Source: Streptomyces qinzhouensis (GTDB lineage: Bacteria > Actinomycetota > Actinomycetes > Streptomycetales > Streptomycetaceae). From it: 64,000 nt of DNA. The stretch is taken from positions 4,712,001 through 4,776,000 of the forward strand of contig NZ_CP042266.1 of assembly GCF_007856155.1 (NCBI RefSeq), written 5' to 3'. The notes below the pieces were generated by a model. That model saw only the letters and a program-made list of their open reading frames with translations, was not told the DNA's origin and did no database searches. The translations under genes were made by a program, and so were the position numbers. Below, one piece after another: positions 52,469 through 62,708 of the stretch (within the stretch, counting starts at the first letter, position 1; each line of letters opens with the position of its first letter).

Positions 52469-52844
52469 CCGGGGCCGGGGGCCTGGGGCGGGGCCTGCCC
52501 GGCCGTTTGGCGGCCTCCCGGCGGCCTGCCGCAGGCCCGCGCCGGCCGCCTCCGGCGGCCCGGGTGGCTCAGGGTCACCGGAGGATGGCCGGGGGCGACT
52601 TTGACCCGTCCGGAGGAGGCCGGGTAAGCTTCTGCTTCGTTATGCGTATTGGCTTGCTCCATCTCACGTGAGAGGCCCTTACGCCGGTCCACCGGGCCGA
52701 TGACCAGCGGCGAGCACACGGGTTGCGTCCCCGGCGTGCTGTCATGGCTGTCGTGATCGTTCGGGTGGCCTTGTCAGGACCTTCTCTCCGCGTCCCTTGC
52801 GGGCGGGGGGAGACCCACTCACTGAAGAAGCGAAGGCTACGACC
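52469..52844. other. rplM upstream region with promoter and leader
   Basis: 376 bp with no gene. The first part is GC-rich. The promoter is listed separately. The leader of roughly 210 nt to rplM is long enough for regulatory structure, but it does not contain the str/S10 hairpin element. Confidence 0.6.
52601..52630 (+). promoter_or_regulatory. rplM-rpsI promoter (SigHrdB type)
   Basis: TTGACC (52601-52606) and TAAGCT (52625-52630) with an 18-bp spacer, about 215 nt before the rplM start. Confidence 0.7.
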
Positions 52845-53288
52845 GTGCGTACGTACAGCCCCAAGCCCGGCGATGTCACGCGCCAGTGGCACATCATCGA
52901 CGCGCAGGACATTGTCCTGGGCCGTCTGGCGACTACGGCAGCGAACCTCCTCCGGGGCAAGCACAAGCCGATCTACGCCCCCCACATGGACATGGGCGAT
53001 TTCGTCATCATCATCAACGCCGACAAGGTTCACCTGTCCGGCAACAAGAAGACCCAGAAGATGGCGTACCGCCACTCCGGGTACCCGGGCGGTCTGCGCT
53101 CTGTCCGCTACGACGAGCTGCTGGCCAAGAGCCCCGAGAAGGCCGTTGAGAAGGCCATCAAGGGCATGATCCCGAAGAACACCCTGGGCCGTCAGATGCT
53201 CTCGAAGCTGAAGGTCTACGCGGGCGAGAACCACCCGCACGCTGCTCAGCAGCCTGTACCGTTCGAGATCACCCAGGTCGCGCAGTAG
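52845..53288 (+). CDS. rplM: Ribosomal protein L13
   Basis: 147 residues from the GTG at 52845 ([20 protein letters not shown]); a longer frame from 52797 lacks homology. L13 is an early 50S assembly protein. [37 protein letters not shown] is the family core. rpsI follows after 41 nt. Confidence 0.98.
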   Translation: MRTYSPKPGDVTRQWHIIDAQDIVLGRLATTAANLLRGKHKPIYAPHMDMGDFVIIINADKVHLSGNKKTQKMAYRHSGYPGGLRSVRYDELLAKSPEKAVEKAIKGMIPKNTLGRQMLSKLKVYAGENHPHAAQQPVPFEITQVAQ

Positions 53289-53329
53289 TTCCGGCCATCC
53301 CCTAAGACGAAAAGAATCTGAGGAATATC

Positions 53330-53848
53330 GTGGCCGAGACCACCGCCGAAATCCCCGTCGAGGGCGAAGAGACCTACGCCGAGGTCACCACCTTCGAGTC
53401 CGAGGTCCCCGTCGAGGGTGAGTACACCTCCGAGTCCATGGCGTCCCGCTTCGGTGACCCGCAGCCGGCCGCCGGCCTGGGTCGTCGCAAGAACGCCATC
53501 GCCCGCGTCCGGATCGTTCCGGGCTCCGGCAAGTGGAAGATCAACGGTCGCACCCTTGAGGACTACTTCCCCAACAAGGTGCACCAGCAGGAAGTCAACG
53601 AGCCCTTCAAGGTGCTCGAGCTCGACAACCGCTACGACGTCATCGCCCGTATCTCGGGTGGCGGCGTTTCCGGCCAGGCCGGCGCCCTGCGCCTGGGCGT
53701 GGCCCGTGCGCTGAACGAGGCGGACGTGGACAACAACCGCGGCGCCCTGAAGAAGGCCGGCTTCCTGAGCCGCGACGACCGTGCGGTCGAGCGCAAGAAG
53801 GCCGGTCTGAAGAAGGCCCGTAAGGCCCCGCAGTACAGCAAGCGTTAA
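53330..53848 (+). CDS. rpsI: Ribosomal protein S9
   Basis: 172 residues. The S9 domain starts near residue 45 ([33 protein letters not shown]) and ends with the basic [12 protein letters not shown] tail that reaches the P-site tRNA. An acidic 40-residue N-terminal extension is present, as in other streptomycetes. GTG start behind GAGGAATATC. Confidence 0.99.
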   Translation: MAETTAEIPVEGEETYAEVTTFESEVPVEGEYTSESMASRFGDPQPAAGLGRRKNAIARVRIVPGSGKWKINGRTLEDYFPNKVHQQEVNEPFKVLELDNRYDVIARISGGGVSGQAGALRLGVARALNEADVDNNRGALKKAGFLSRDDRAVERKKAGLKKARKAPQYSKR

Positions 53849-53871
53849 TCACGCCTGCTCGTTCTGGACTG

Positions 53872-53917
53872 AACGTACGCCCCGGCGGCACTGTCTCGTG
53901 CCTCCGGGGCGTACGTT
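53872..53917 (+). terminator. rplM-rpsI terminator
   Basis: A long stem (53872-53885 with 53904-53917, extended inward by GGCAC/GTGCC) ending in TTTT. Strong rho-independent-type terminator. Confidence 0.9.
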
Positions 53918-54112
53918 TTGCACAGGCGTTCCCCCGGGCACGTCTGTACGGACGTTCCGCAGGGACGATCAGCAAGGACGTTCAGGACGCCCGGACGGGC
54001 GTTCGGAAGAACGTTCGAAGGGCTCCGCCTGTCCCGGGCGGACCCGCGGGCTCACTCATCCCGCGGCAGGGATTGCGGAGCAAGGCTCACGAGGCACTAT
54101 CGGAGGACTGTT

Positions 54113-55471
54113 GTGGGACGACTCTTCGGCACGGACGGCGTGCGCGGTGTCGCCAACGCGGATCTGACGGCCGAGCTGGCGCTCGGTCTCTCGGTGGCGG
54201 CGGCGCATGTGCTCGCCGAGGCGGGCACCTTCGAGGGCCACCGCCCCACCGCCGTGGTCGGGCGAGATCCCCGCGCGTCGGGCGAGTTCCTGGAGGCGGC
54301 CGTGGTCGCCGGGCTCGCCAGCGCCGGTGTGGACGTCCTGCGGGTCGGTGTGCTGCCCACCCCGGCGGTCGCCCATCTGACCGGTGTCCTCGGCGCCGAT
54401 CTCGGTGTGATGCTCTCCGCCAGCCACAACGCCATGCCCGACAACGGCATCAAGTTCTTCGCGCGCGGCGGTCACAAGCTCGCCGACGATCTGGAGGACC
54501 GGATCGAGACGGTCTACGAGCAGCACCGCACCGGTGCGCCGTGGGACCGGCCGACCGGGGCGGGCGTCGGCCGGGTCACCGACTACGACGAGGGTTTCGA
54601 CAAGTACGTCGCCCATCTCGTCGCCGTACTGCCGAACCGGCTCGACGGGCTGAAGGTCGTCCTCGACGAGGCGCACGGCGCGGCCTCGCACGTCTCGCCG
54701 GAGGCGTTCGCCCGGGCGGGCGCCGAGGTGATCACGATCGGCGCGGCGCCGGACGGCCTCAACATCAACGACGGCTGCGGCTCGACCCATCTGGGCCAGC
54801 TGCGGGCGGCCGTCGTCGAGCACGGCGCGGACTTCGGCCTCGCCCACGACGGTGACGCGGACCGCTGCCTGGCCGTGGACGCCTCGGGCGAGGAGATCGA
54901 CGGTGACCAGATCCTCGCGGTGCTGGCACTGGCCATGCGCGAGGCGGGCACGCTGCGCGGGAACACGGTCGTGGCGACCGTGATGTCCAATCTGGGCTTC
55001 ACGCTGGCGATGGAGCGCGAGGGTCTGGAGCTGGTCCGGACGGCGGTCGGCGACCGGTATGTCCTGGAGTCCATGAAGGAGCACGGCTACGCGCTCGGCG
55101 GCGAGCAGTCCGGGCATGTCATCGTCCTGGACCACGCGACGACCGGCGACGGCACGCTGACCGGTCTGATGCTCGCCGCCCGGGTCGTGGCGACGGGCCG
55201 TTCGCTGGCGGAGCTGGCGGCCGTGATGGAGCGCCTGCCGCAGATCCTGATCAACGTCCCGGACGTCGACAAGGGGCGGGTCCACACCTCGGGCGAGCTG
55301 GCGGCTGCCGTCGCGGAGGCCGAGCGGGAGCTCGGCTCCACGGGCCGGGTCCTGCTGCGCCCCTCGGGCACCGAGCCGCTGGTACGGGTGATGGTCGAGG
55401 CGGCGGACATCGAGCAGGCGCGGTCGGTCGCGGAGCGGCTGGCGGACGCGGTGAAGTCGGCGCTGGGCTGA
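54113..55471 (+). CDS. glmM: Phosphoglucosamine mutase
   Basis: 452 residues from the GTG at 54113 behind GGAGG. Converts glucosamine-6-phosphate to glucosamine-1-phosphate for UDP-GlcNAc and peptidoglycan. The active-site phosphoserine is in [13 protein letters not shown] near residue 102, the metal loop is DGDADRCLA near 245, and the C-terminal [12 protein letters not shown] binds phosphate. Upstream is a 190-nt region with repeated GGACGTTC-like words. glmS further on completes the pathway. Confidence 0.98.
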   Translation: MGRLFGTDGVRGVANADLTAELALGLSVAAAHVLAEAGTFEGHRPTAVVGRDPRASGEFLEAAVVAGLASAGVDVLRVGVLPTPAVAHLTGVLGADLGVMLSASHNAMPDNGIKFFARGGHKLADDLEDRIETVYEQHRTGAPWDRPTGAGVGRVTDYDEGFDKYVAHLVAVLPNRLDGLKVVLDEAHGAASHVSPEAFARAGAEVITIGAAPDGLNINDGCGSTHLGQLRAAVVEHGADFGLAHDGDADRCLAVDASGEEIDGDQILAVLALAMREAGTLRGNTVVATVMSNLGFTLAMEREGLELVRTAVGDRYVLESMKEHGYALGGEQSGHVIVLDHATTGDGTLTGLMLAARVVATGRSLAELAAVMERLPQILINVPDVDKGRVHTSGELAAAVAEAERELGSTGRVLLRPSGTEPLVRVMVEAADIEQARSVAERLADAVKSALG

Positions 55472-55494
55472 CGCCTTGGTGGCGAGTCGGTGAC

Positions 55495-55526
55495 GGGGCC
55501 CGTACGACCGGTGGTCGTACGGCCCC
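55495..55526. terminator. Bidirectional terminator after glmM
   Basis: Arms GGGGCC-C-GTACGACC and GGTCGTACGGCCCC (55495-55509 with 55513-55526, one bulged C). Separates converging glmM and the kinase-like gene. Confidence 0.8.
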
Positions 55527-55558
55527 GCCGTTGGCCCGCAGGGCGGGGTGACCGGCTG

Positions 55559-56626
55559 TCAGGCGCCGCCCCGCAGGATCCGGTCGAGCTCCTCGGCCGG
55601 GAACGGGGTGTCCAGGGCGCCGGCCAGCAGGCTTCCGTAGAAGTCCGTGACGACGGCCGCGGTCGCGGCATGGCGCCGGATCACCTCCCGGACCGCCTCG
55701 GGGCCCGCCGGGGGTTCCGCTCCTGCCGCGCAGGCCCGGATGAGGTCCTCGCGCTCCTGCCGGCCATGGCCGTGGACGGCGGTGATCAGCCAGTTGACCA
55801 GGTAGCTCATGGTGTAGGCGGCGTCGTGGTCGCGGTGCCGGGCGGCGAAGGCGCGTTCCTCGGCGGAGAGGTCGAAGCGGGTGGCGAGCGCGAGCCCGAA
55901 GTCCGCGAAGTAGAGGCGCCGGCCGTCGGTCAGGATGTTCCGGAAGTGGCTGTCGAAGTGCAGTAGCCCGTTCCCGGCCAGGAACCGGATACCGTCGGCG
56001 AGTTGGCTTTCGGTACGGCGTACCGCCTCGTCCGCTCCCTCCCCGCCGCCGTCGACCGCCTCTCCCAGCCAGTCGTGCAGGGTCCGGGGCACGTACTCCA
56101 GGAACAGGACGAGGCTCGCGGCGGCGTCCCGCAGCTCTTCGATCCGCCGCCGGACGCCGGGGCCGCCGCCCCAGTGGTCCACCGCCCGTTCGACGTCCGC
56201 CAGTTCGCCGGGCGGGGCCGCGGCGCCGGGGAGTGTCCGCCAGTGGTACATCAGGGGGAAGCCGCCGTACGCGCCGGTGAGTACCCAGTTGGTGGTCATG
56301 GTGTGGACCGCGAGCTCCCGCCAGGCTCCGAAGCCGGGGCTGCCGATGCTGCTCATGCCGTACTGGCAGTTGAGGGGGAGGCCGAAGAGGTCGGCGGTGG
56401 AGTGCCGGTGCCCGGGGGCCCGCTTGGTGTCCGTCAGCGGTACGCGTTTCACGAAGACCGGCGTCCCGTCGACGTCCAGCAGCGCCGAGGTCCCCCCGAT
56501 GCCCGACCCCAGCGGTCTCGCCGTCTCCAGCAGGGCGGCGAGCCGCCGGTCGTCGTGGAGGGCGAGGGCGGTGGCGGCGGTTCGGTAGGCGCGGAGCCGC
56601 TCGCCGGCGGGGCTGTCGGAAGGCAT
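55559..56626 (-). CDS. Protein-kinase-like phosphotransferase
   Basis: 355 residues with a divergent kinase fold. Lys60 in VFVKRV is the probable ATP lysine, HFDSHFRN at 223-230 is the catalytic loop (H-x-D-x4-N) and ADFGLA at 241-246 the magnesium-binding DFG. No membrane segment or sensor domain. It may act on a protein, small molecule or antibiotic. GAGG lies eleven bases before the ATG. A standalone gene in the minus direction. Confidence 0.75.
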   Translation of the reverse strand: MPSDSPAGERLRAYRTAATALALHDDRRLAALLETARPLGSGIGGTSALLDVDGTPVFVKRVPLTDTKRAPGHRHSTADLFGLPLNCQYGMSSIGSPGFGAWRELAVHTMTTNWVLTGAYGGFPLMYHWRTLPGAAAPPGELADVERAVDHWGGGPGVRRRIEELRDAAASLVLFLEYVPRTLHDWLGEAVDGGGEGADEAVRRTESQLADGIRFLAGNGLLHFDSHFRNILTDGRRLYFADFGLALATRFDLSAEERAFAARHRDHDAAYTMSYLVNWLITAVHGHGRQEREDLIRACAAGAEPPAGPEAVREVIRRHAATAAVVTDFYGSLLAGALDTPFPAEELDRILRGGA

Positions 56627-56703
56627 CCGGGACGGACCTCGTCTCTTGCCGGGGGTACGGGGGCGGGGGTACGGGGTTCCCGCACCCTACGCGGCACCCG
56701 CTG

Positions 56704-57660
56704 TCACCGCCTCCGGAGGAAGGCGGTGAGGGCGTCGAGCACGGCCCGGGGCTGCTCCTCGGCCAGGTAGTGGCCGGAGTCGGCGATCGGGGTGACCGTC
56801 ACATCGGTGCCCTGGGCGGTGACCACCTTGCGGAGGTAGTCGAGGTGGCCCTGGTTGCGGGTGTTGGCGAGGGCGAGGATCGGTGCGGTCACCGGTTCGT
56901 AGGAGGCGGCGTCCTCGATATCGCGGTTGAAGGTTTGATACCAGCCGTTGCCCGCCCGGATGGCGTCCGGAGTGTCGTAGGCGCGGGCATAGACCCGCCG
57001 GGAGAAATCGTCGACGGACGCGGGGTCTACGGTCATGTAGTCGGCCAGCCAGTCGACGAGGAACCGGGCCCGGCCCGCGAGCAGTTGCTCGGGCAGCCCT
57101 CGCACCTGGTTGAGGGCGAACCACCAGAGGTAGATGTGGTCGCCGTCCTCGACGACCGAGTCCGTGTGCTGGCCGGGCCCGGGGAGCAGGGTGAGCGCGG
57201 ACAGGGTCGGCTCCGGGTGGGGGACGTCCAGCAGGGCGATCCGCCGGGTCGCCGCGGGGTGGTTGGCGGCATGGGCGTAGGCCACCATCGCGCCGATGTC
57301 GTGGCCGACGATATGGGCGGATTCGATGCCGAGGTGCTGGAGCAGGGCGTGGATATCGTCGGCCAGGGTCTTCTTGTCGTAACCGCCGGCGGGCTTGCCG
57401 GAACTGCCCTGGCCGCGCAGGTCCACGGCGATCACCCGGTAGTCCCGGGCCAGTTCGGGCAGTACCTTGTTCCACTGCCACCAGGTCTGCGGCCAGCCGC
57501 CGAGCAGGATCAGCGGGTCACCCGTACCGCCTTCGACATAGTGCAGTTCAACCCCGTTGACCTCGGCGCGGTTGCTGGTGAAGCCGGTGCCGAGGCGGCG
57601 GACGAGGGCCTCGTCGCTCAGATCGGGCGCGGTGGTGGGAGCGGGCCGGGACGCGGACAT
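56704..57660 (-). CDS. Alpha/beta hydrolase, epoxide-hydrolase type
   Basis: 318 residues. Oxyanion-hole motif GGWPQTWWQW near residue 54, nucleophile Asp121 in GHDIGA, and catalytic His near 297 in DSGHYLAEEQP. An Asp rather than Ser nucleophile suggests an epoxide hydrolase or haloalkane dehalogenase. A cap-domain segment lies at about 150-230. GGAGGG precedes the ATG. Its start faces the ArsR-type gene over a 16-bp perfect inverted repeat, so it is probably the regulated target. Confidence 0.88.
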   Translation of the reverse strand: MSASRPAPTTAPDLSDEALVRRLGTGFTSNRAEVNGVELHYVEGGTGDPLILLGGWPQTWWQWNKVLPELARDYRVIAVDLRGQGSSGKPAGGYDKKTLADDIHALLQHLGIESAHIVGHDIGAMVAYAHAANHPAATRRIALLDVPHPEPTLSALTLLPGPGQHTDSVVEDGDHIYLWWFALNQVRGLPEQLLAGRARFLVDWLADYMTVDPASVDDFSRRVYARAYDTPDAIRAGNGWYQTFNRDIEDAASYEPVTAPILALANTRNQGHLDYLRKVVTAQGTDVTVTPIADSGHYLAEEQPRAVLDALTAFLRRR

Positions 57661-57682
57661 GGGAACCCTCCGTTAGGAAACG

Positions 57683-57722
57683 TACGAAGATCTCGTACGA
57701 TTGACTGTACGAGATCTTCGTA
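57683..57722. promoter_or_regulatory. Inverted-repeat operator between hydrolase and ArsR genes
   Basis: Arms TACGAAGATCTCGTAC (57683-57698) and its exact complement (57707-57722) around an 8-bp spacer. Each arm is itself a near-palindrome, so two dimers could bind. A -10-like TACTAT abuts the right end. Confidence 0.8.
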
Positions 57723-57787
57723 CTATTCGGTTCCGGGTGTCAACGGCTTCGGCGGGCTTCATACGAAAACCACGTAAAGTTGAGGGC

Positions 57788-58093
57788 ATGGACGAGCTGC
57801 ACCACCCCGAAGCCGCGGACATCCGGCTCGTCGATGTCCTCGCGGCGCTGGGCCACCCCGTGCGGCTGAAGGTCGCGCGGTCGCTGGCGAGCGGCGAGGA
57901 GCGGTACTGCGGGGAGATCGTCACCGGCGTCCCGCGGTCGAGCATGACCCACCACTGGCGCGCCCTCCGGGAGAGCGGCGTCATCCGCCAGCGCCCCGAC
58001 GGCCGCAAGCTCTATCTCACCCTGCGCCGCGCGGACCTCGACGCGCGCTTCCCCGGGCTGCTGGACCTGGTGTTCGCGGACGGCGAGGGCTGA
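57788..58093 (+). CDS. ArsR-family transcriptional regulator
   Basis: 101 residues from the ATG at 57788 with GAGGG upstream. A winged helix-turn-helix: LVDVLAALGHPVRLKVARSLASGEERYCGEIVTGVPRSSMTHHWRALRESGVIRQRPDGRKLYLTL. No obvious metal-binding Cys pair (only one Cys), so it may sense an organic ligand. Divergent from the hydrolase gene and probably represses both. Confidence 0.88.
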   Translation: MDELHHPEAADIRLVDVLAALGHPVRLKVARSLASGEERYCGEIVTGVPRSSMTHHWRALRESGVIRQRPDGRKLYLTLRRADLDARFPGLLDLVFADGEG

Positions 58094-58106
58094 GCGCCGG
58101 GGCGCG

Positions 58107-58634
58107 TCAGTCGAAGAGCGCGATGACGCCGATCACCCAGACCGCGAGGAACGCCAGGACCCCCACCAGGCAGCCCGCCCCGATCAGGAACCCGGCGATC
58201 ACACTGCCCGGCCCCTCGGCCGCCCCGTCCTGACCCTCCTCGACGTCGTACTCCGGCACCCAGTCCCAGGCGATGGGCCGCCCCAGCGCTTCGGAACAGG
58301 CCGTCCGTACCGCCGCCAACTGCTCCCGGGCGAAGTCCGAACCGGCCGCCGACTCCGGGCCCCGCCAGGCGAGCGCCCGCATGCGCCGCAGCGGGGTGTC
58401 GTACCGCTTCTCGAAGGCGGCGGTCTCGGCCGCGTCCCGGTCCGCCGCGAGATACATCCAGCGACCCGCCTCGGCGGGCTCCCCGTACAGCCGGTACACC
58501 TCGGCCAGCCGGCGGCGGAGCGCCGGGTCGTCCGGGAAGGACGCCACCAGGCCGCGCAGGCGCTGACGCGCGACGGGTATCCGGCCGGCGGCCAGATCGG
58601 CGTCGACGCGGGCGAGGGTCTTCTCCAGAGGCAT
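58107..58634 (-). CDS. DUF6584-like protein with C-terminal membrane segment
   Basis: 175 residues. TPR-like N-terminal half (LARVDADLAAGRIPVARQRLRGLVASFPDDPALRRRLAEVYRLYGEPAEAGRWMYLA) typical of DUF6584. A single hydrophobic segment lies at about 143-172. Function unknown. No strong ribosome-binding site. It follows the ArsR gene convergently. Confidence 0.75.
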   Translation of the reverse strand: MPLEKTLARVDADLAAGRIPVARQRLRGLVASFPDDPALRRRLAEVYRLYGEPAEAGRWMYLAADRDAAETAAFEKRYDTPLRRMRALAWRGPESAAGSDFAREQLAAVRTACSEALGRPIAWDWVPEYDVEEGQDGAAEGPGSVIAGFLIGAGCLVGVLAFLAVWVIGVIALFD

Positions 58635-58691
58635 GGCTGAATGATCGGTCAGCGGACCGCCCGCCGTCGAACCGTTTCCGCGGCCGCGGGC

Positions 58692-59654
58692 TCAGCGCTC
58701 GCCGGGACCGGCGGCCCCGCGGGTGGCCGCCTTGGTCTTCTGCCGGGCCCAGAACAGCTTCTGTGCCAGCAGGGTCAGGGTGCCCGCCACCGTGATGCCG
58801 AGGAGGTTCAGCAGCAACTGCTCGGTGGAGCCCCAGGCCTGGCGGTACTCGCTGTAGGAGAACGCGACCGCCGCGTTCGCCGCCGCCGGGATCGTGGTGA
58901 CCGAGATCGCGACTCCGACCAGGGCGCCCGATTTGGCGGAGGTCAGGGAGAGGGTGCCCGCGACGCCCGCGAGGATGGCGACGACGAAGGAGAAGGCGTC
59001 GGGCTGGTAGATGAAGTTGGTGTTGGGGCGCGGCGCTTCGAGGGCGGCGGCGGAGAAGAGGTCGAGCCCGGTCATCAGCTGGCTGAAGCCGACCGTCACG
59101 GACATCGCGGTGGCGAAGCCGATGAGCAGGGCCAGCAGGGAGCGGGCCGCCAGTTTCGGGGCGCGCTGGACCAGTGCGGTGAAGAGGCCCGCCAGTGGGC
59201 CGAATTCCGGACCCACCGCCATCGCGCCCACGATCAGGATCGCGTTGTCGAGGACCACCCCGCAGGCCGCGATCATCGTGGCGACCGACATGAAGGCGAG
59301 ATACGTGGCGGAGAGCGTCGACTCCTCGTGGGTCGCGTCCTCCAGGTGCTCCCACAGCACCGCGTCCGCGCCCTCGCCGGGTGCCTCCGCCTCCGCCCGG
59401 TCGGCGCGGCGGGAGAGGGAGAGATGGATGTCCTCGACCGCGATCGACCCGGACTCGTCGATACCGAGCGTCCGCAGGTCCGCGATCAGCTCGTCGCACG
59501 ACTCCCGGGCCACATCGCACAGGACCAGATCGCCCTCGGGGTCGCGGGCCGCCCCGGGCAGTACGGCGAGATGGGCGGTGCCGACCGTGTTCTCGACCAG
59601 GCGGACCACCGCGGTCGTACGGTCGGCGGGGACGATCAGTCGCAGGTGCAGCAC
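58692..59654 (-). CDS. DUF389 family membrane protein
   Basis: 320 residues. The N-terminal cytoplasmic domain (about 1-90) is followed by about six membrane segments, with the DUF389 motif ILIVGAMAVGPEFGPLAGL near 140-158. Role unknown; members are often linked to stress or transport. GTG start with GAGGAG nine bases upstream. It lies 25 nt after coaA on the same strand, so the two may share a transcript. Confidence 0.88.
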   Translation of the reverse strand: MLHLRLIVPADRTTAVVRLVENTVGTAHLAVLPGAARDPEGDLVLCDVARESCDELIADLRTLGIDESGSIAVEDIHLSLSRRADRAEAEAPGEGADAVLWEHLEDATHEESTLSATYLAFMSVATMIAACGVVLDNAILIVGAMAVGPEFGPLAGLFTALVQRAPKLAARSLLALLIGFATAMSVTVGFSQLMTGLDLFSAAALEAPRPNTNFIYQPDAFSFVVAILAGVAGTLSLTSAKSGALVGVAISVTTIPAAANAAVAFSYSEYRQAWGSTEQLLLNLLGITVAGTLTLLAQKLFWARQKTKAATRGAAGPGER

Positions 59655-59679
59655 GCCGTCGTACTCCTCGGTCCTGGCA

Positions 59680-60687
59680 TCAGAGCTTGCGCAGGGAGAG
59701 CCGCTGGACCTTGTGGTCGGGGCCCTTGCGCAGGATCAGGGTGGCACGGCCGCGGGTCGGGGCCACGTTCTCCAGCAGATTGGGCTTGTTGATGGTGCGC
59801 CAGGTGGTGCGGCCGTACTCCATCGCCTCCTCCTCCGACACCTGGGTGTACTTGCGGAAATATGAGGAGGGGTCCCGGAAGGCGGTCTCCCGCAGCCGCC
59901 GGAAGCGGTGGAGGTACCACTTCTCGATGTCCTCGGGCCGGGCGTCCACATAGACCGAGAAGTCGAAGTAGTCGGCGAGGCCGACCCGGGTCCGGCCGTC
60001 CTTGCCGGGCAGCGCGGGCTGGAGGACGTTCAGCCCCTCGACGATCAGGATGTCGGGGCGGCGGACCACCAGCCGTTCGCCGGGGACGATGTCGTAGATG
60101 AGATGCGAGTAGACGGGGGCGGTGACCTCGTCCTTGCCCGCCTTGATATCGGCGACGAACCGGGTCAGCGCCCGGCGGTCGTACGACTCGGGGAAGCCCT
60201 TGCGCCCGGCCAGGCCCCTGGCCTCCAGCTCCTTCATGGGCAGCAGAAAGCCGTCCGTGGTCACCAGCTCCACCCGGGGGTGCTCCGGCCAGCGCGCCAG
60301 CAGCGCCTGGAGCAGCCGGGCGACCGTCGACTTGCCGACCGCGACCGAGCCCGCGATCCCTATCACGAAGGGTGTGCCGCGCTGGGCGGCCTGCCCGCCG
60401 CCGGCGTCGCCGAGGAAGGTGTTCAGCGTCCCGCGCAGCTCGCCGGTGGCCTTCACATAGAGGTTCAGCAGCCGGGAGAGCGGCAGATAGACGTCTCGTA
60501 CCTCGTCGAGGTCGATCACGTCCCCGAGCCCGCGCAGCCTCTCCAGCTCCTCGGCGGTCAGCGGCAGCGGGGTCTTGTTCCGCAGCGCGCTCCACTCCGC
60601 CCTGGTGAGGTCGACGTACGGCGTCGAGGCGTCGGCGGCGGCCCTGCGGTGGGTGTTCCGTGGCGGCGTCGTGATCACAGGCCCCAT
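59680..60687 (-). CDS. coaA: Pantothenate kinase, type I
   Basis: 335 residues from the ATG at 60687; a GTG at 60678 is an alternative and neither has a strong ribosome-binding site. Phosphorylates pantothenate as the first step of coenzyme A synthesis. P-loop GSVAVGKST near 113, [30 protein letters not shown] and [10 protein letters not shown] are typical of the bacterial CoaA family. It runs opposite to glmS, with about 145 nt between starts. Confidence 0.95.
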   Translation of the reverse strand: MGPVITTPPRNTHRRAAADASTPYVDLTRAEWSALRNKTPLPLTAEELERLRGLGDVIDLDEVRDVYLPLSRLLNLYVKATGELRGTLNTFLGDAGGGQAAQRGTPFVIGIAGSVAVGKSTVARLLQALLARWPEHPRVELVTTDGFLLPMKELEARGLAGRKGFPESYDRRALTRFVADIKAGKDEVTAPVYSHLIYDIVPGERLVVRRPDILIVEGLNVLQPALPGKDGRTRVGLADYFDFSVYVDARPEDIEKWYLHRFRRLRETAFRDPSSYFRKYTQVSEEEAMEYGRTTWRTINKPNLLENVAPTRGRATLILRKGPDHKVQRLSLRKL

Positions 60688-60832
60688 TGTCGGTGCCGGG
60701 GCGCGGAAGCGGTCCGTGGGGTCGGTCACGCGCGTGGCGTCCCGCCGAAGACAGGGGTCGGCTGGGGCCGTTTTCCGCCCGGGCGGCGGGTGCTGCGGGG
60801 CCCCGGGCCGGAATAGTCGTATGGTGCGTCTT

Positions 60833-62680
60833 ATGTGCGGAATCGTGGGGTATGTCGGACGGCAGCCGGCGCTGGACGTGATCGTCGCCGGGCTGAAGAG
60901 GCTGGAGTACCGGGGGTACGACTCCGCCGGGGTCGCCGTACTCGCCGACGGCGGGCTCGCCTCGGCCAGAAGGGCCGGGAAGCTGGTCAATCTGGAGAAG
61001 GAACTGGCCGACCGGCCGCTGCCGGCCGGCACCACCGGCATCGGGCACACCCGCTGGGCCACCCACGGCGGCCCCACCGACGCCAACGCCCATCCGCATC
61101 TGGACAACGCGGGGCGGGTCGCCGTCGTCCACAACGGAATCATCGAGAACTTCGCCGCGCTCCGGGCCGAGCTGGCCGCCCGCGGCCATCAGCTGGGCTC
61201 CGATACGGACACCGAGGTCGTCGCCCATCTGCTCGCCGAGTCCTGCCCATCGGGCGGTGATCTCGCCGCGGCCATGCGGCTGGTCTGCCGCCGGCTGGAG
61301 GGCGCCTTCACCCTGGTCGCGGTGCACGCGGACGCCCCGGACGTCGTCGTCGGCGCCCGCCGGAACTCGCCCCTGGTCGTCGGCGTCGGCGCGGACGAGG
61401 CCTTTCTCGCCTCCGATGTCTCCGCCTTCATCGAACACACCCGCTCCGCCGTCGAACTGGGCCAGGACCAGATCGTCGAGGTGCGCCGGGACCGGATCAC
61501 CGTCACCGACTTCGACGGCGCCCCGGCCGAGGTCCGCCCGTACCACGTCGACTGGGACGCCTCGGCGGCCGAGAAGGGCGGCTACGACTCCTTCATGCTC
61601 AAGGAGATCGCCGAACAGCCGCGGGCCGTCGCCGACACCCTGCTGGGGCGGGTCGACGCGGAGGGGGCGCTGACGCTGGACGAGGTCCGGATCCCGGTGC
61701 CCGAACTGCGGGCGGTGGAGAAGGTCGTGGTCGTCGCCTGCGGTACGGCCTTCCACGCCGGTCTGATCGCGAAGTACGCCATCGAACACTGGACCCGGGT
61801 GCCCTGCGAGGTGGAGCTGGCCAGTGAGTTCCGCTACCGGGACCCGATCCTGGACCGGCGGTCGCTGGTCGTCGCCATCTCGCAGTCCGGGGAGACGATG
61901 GACACGCTGATGGCCGTCCGGCACGCCCGGGAACAGGGCGCGAAGGTTCTCGCGATCTGCAATACCAACGGCTCCACCATTCCGCGCGAATCGGACGCGG
62001 TGCTCTACACCCACGCGGGCCCCGAGGTCGCCGTCGCCTCCACCAAGGCGTTCCTGACCCAGCTCGTCGCCTGCTATCTGGTGGCGCTGTATCTGGGGCA
62101 GGCGCGCGGGACCACCTGGGGCGACGAGATCCGTGCGGTCATCCGCGATCTCGCCGGGATCCCGGACGCCCTCGAACGCCTGCTGGCCACCATGGAACCG
62201 GTCCGTGCGCTGGCCCGCTCGCTGGCGGGCCAGGACACCGTCCTCTTCCTGGGGCGGCACGTCGGCTATCCGGTGGCGCTGGAGGGCGCGCTGAAGCTGA
62301 AGGAACTGGCCTATATGCACGCCGAGGGCTTCGCGGCCGGTGAGCTGAAGCACGGACCGATCGCGCTGGTGGAGCGGGATCTGCCGGTGGTCGTGGTGGT
62401 GCCCTCGCCCCGGGGGAGGTCCGTCCTCCATGGCAAGATCGTCTCGAATATCCAGGAGATCCGGGCGCGGGGGGCGCGGACCGTGGTGATCGCCGAGGAG
62501 GGTGACGAGGCGGTGGTTCCGTACGCCGACCATCTCGTCCGGATCCCGGCCGTCCCGACCCTGCTCCAGCCGCTGGTGGCTACTGTTCCGCTCCAGGTGT
62601 TCGCCTGCGAGCTGGCCACGGCCCGGGGCAACGAGGTCGACCAGCCGCGCAATCTGGCCAAGTCCGTGACCGTGGAGTAG
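60833..62680 (+). CDS. glmS: Glutamine-fructose-6-phosphate aminotransferase
   Basis: 615 residues from the ATG at 60833. Makes glucosamine-6-phosphate, the entry to UDP-GlcNAc. Cys2 (MCGIVGYVG) is the glutaminase nucleophile. The N-terminal glutaminase domain covers about 1-240, and two SIS domains carry [12 protein letters not shown] and STKAFLTQ. No visible glmS ribozyme upstream and no strong ribosome-binding site. glmM lies 5 kb upstream. Confidence 0.98.
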   Translation: MCGIVGYVGRQPALDVIVAGLKRLEYRGYDSAGVAVLADGGLASARRAGKLVNLEKELADRPLPAGTTGIGHTRWATHGGPTDANAHPHLDNAGRVAVVHNGIIENFAALRAELAARGHQLGSDTDTEVVAHLLAESCPSGGDLAAAMRLVCRRLEGAFTLVAVHADAPDVVVGARRNSPLVVGVGADEAFLASDVSAFIEHTRSAVELGQDQIVEVRRDRITVTDFDGAPAEVRPYHVDWDASAAEKGGYDSFMLKEIAEQPRAVADTLLGRVDAEGALTLDEVRIPVPELRAVEKVVVVACGTAFHAGLIAKYAIEHWTRVPCEVELASEFRYRDPILDRRSLVVAISQSGETMDTLMAVRHAREQGAKVLAICNTNGSTIPRESDAVLYTHAGPEVAVASTKAFLTQLVACYLVALYLGQARGTTWGDEIRAVIRDLAGIPDALERLLATMEPVRALARSLAGQDTVLFLGRHVGYPVALEGALKLKELAYMHAEGFAAGELKHGPIALVERDLPVVVVVPSPRGRSVLHGKIVSNIQEIRARGARTVVIAEEGDEAVVPYADHLVRIPAVPTLLQPLVATVPLQVFACELATARGNEVDQPRNLAKSVTVE

Positions 62681-62708
62681 TGGAGCAGGTGGAACAGAGG
62701 GTGATCGG

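Noticed and set aside
60688..60832. glmS ribozyme upstream of glmS
   Set aside because: The 145-nt gap lacks the conserved core and is too short with the divergent coaA start.
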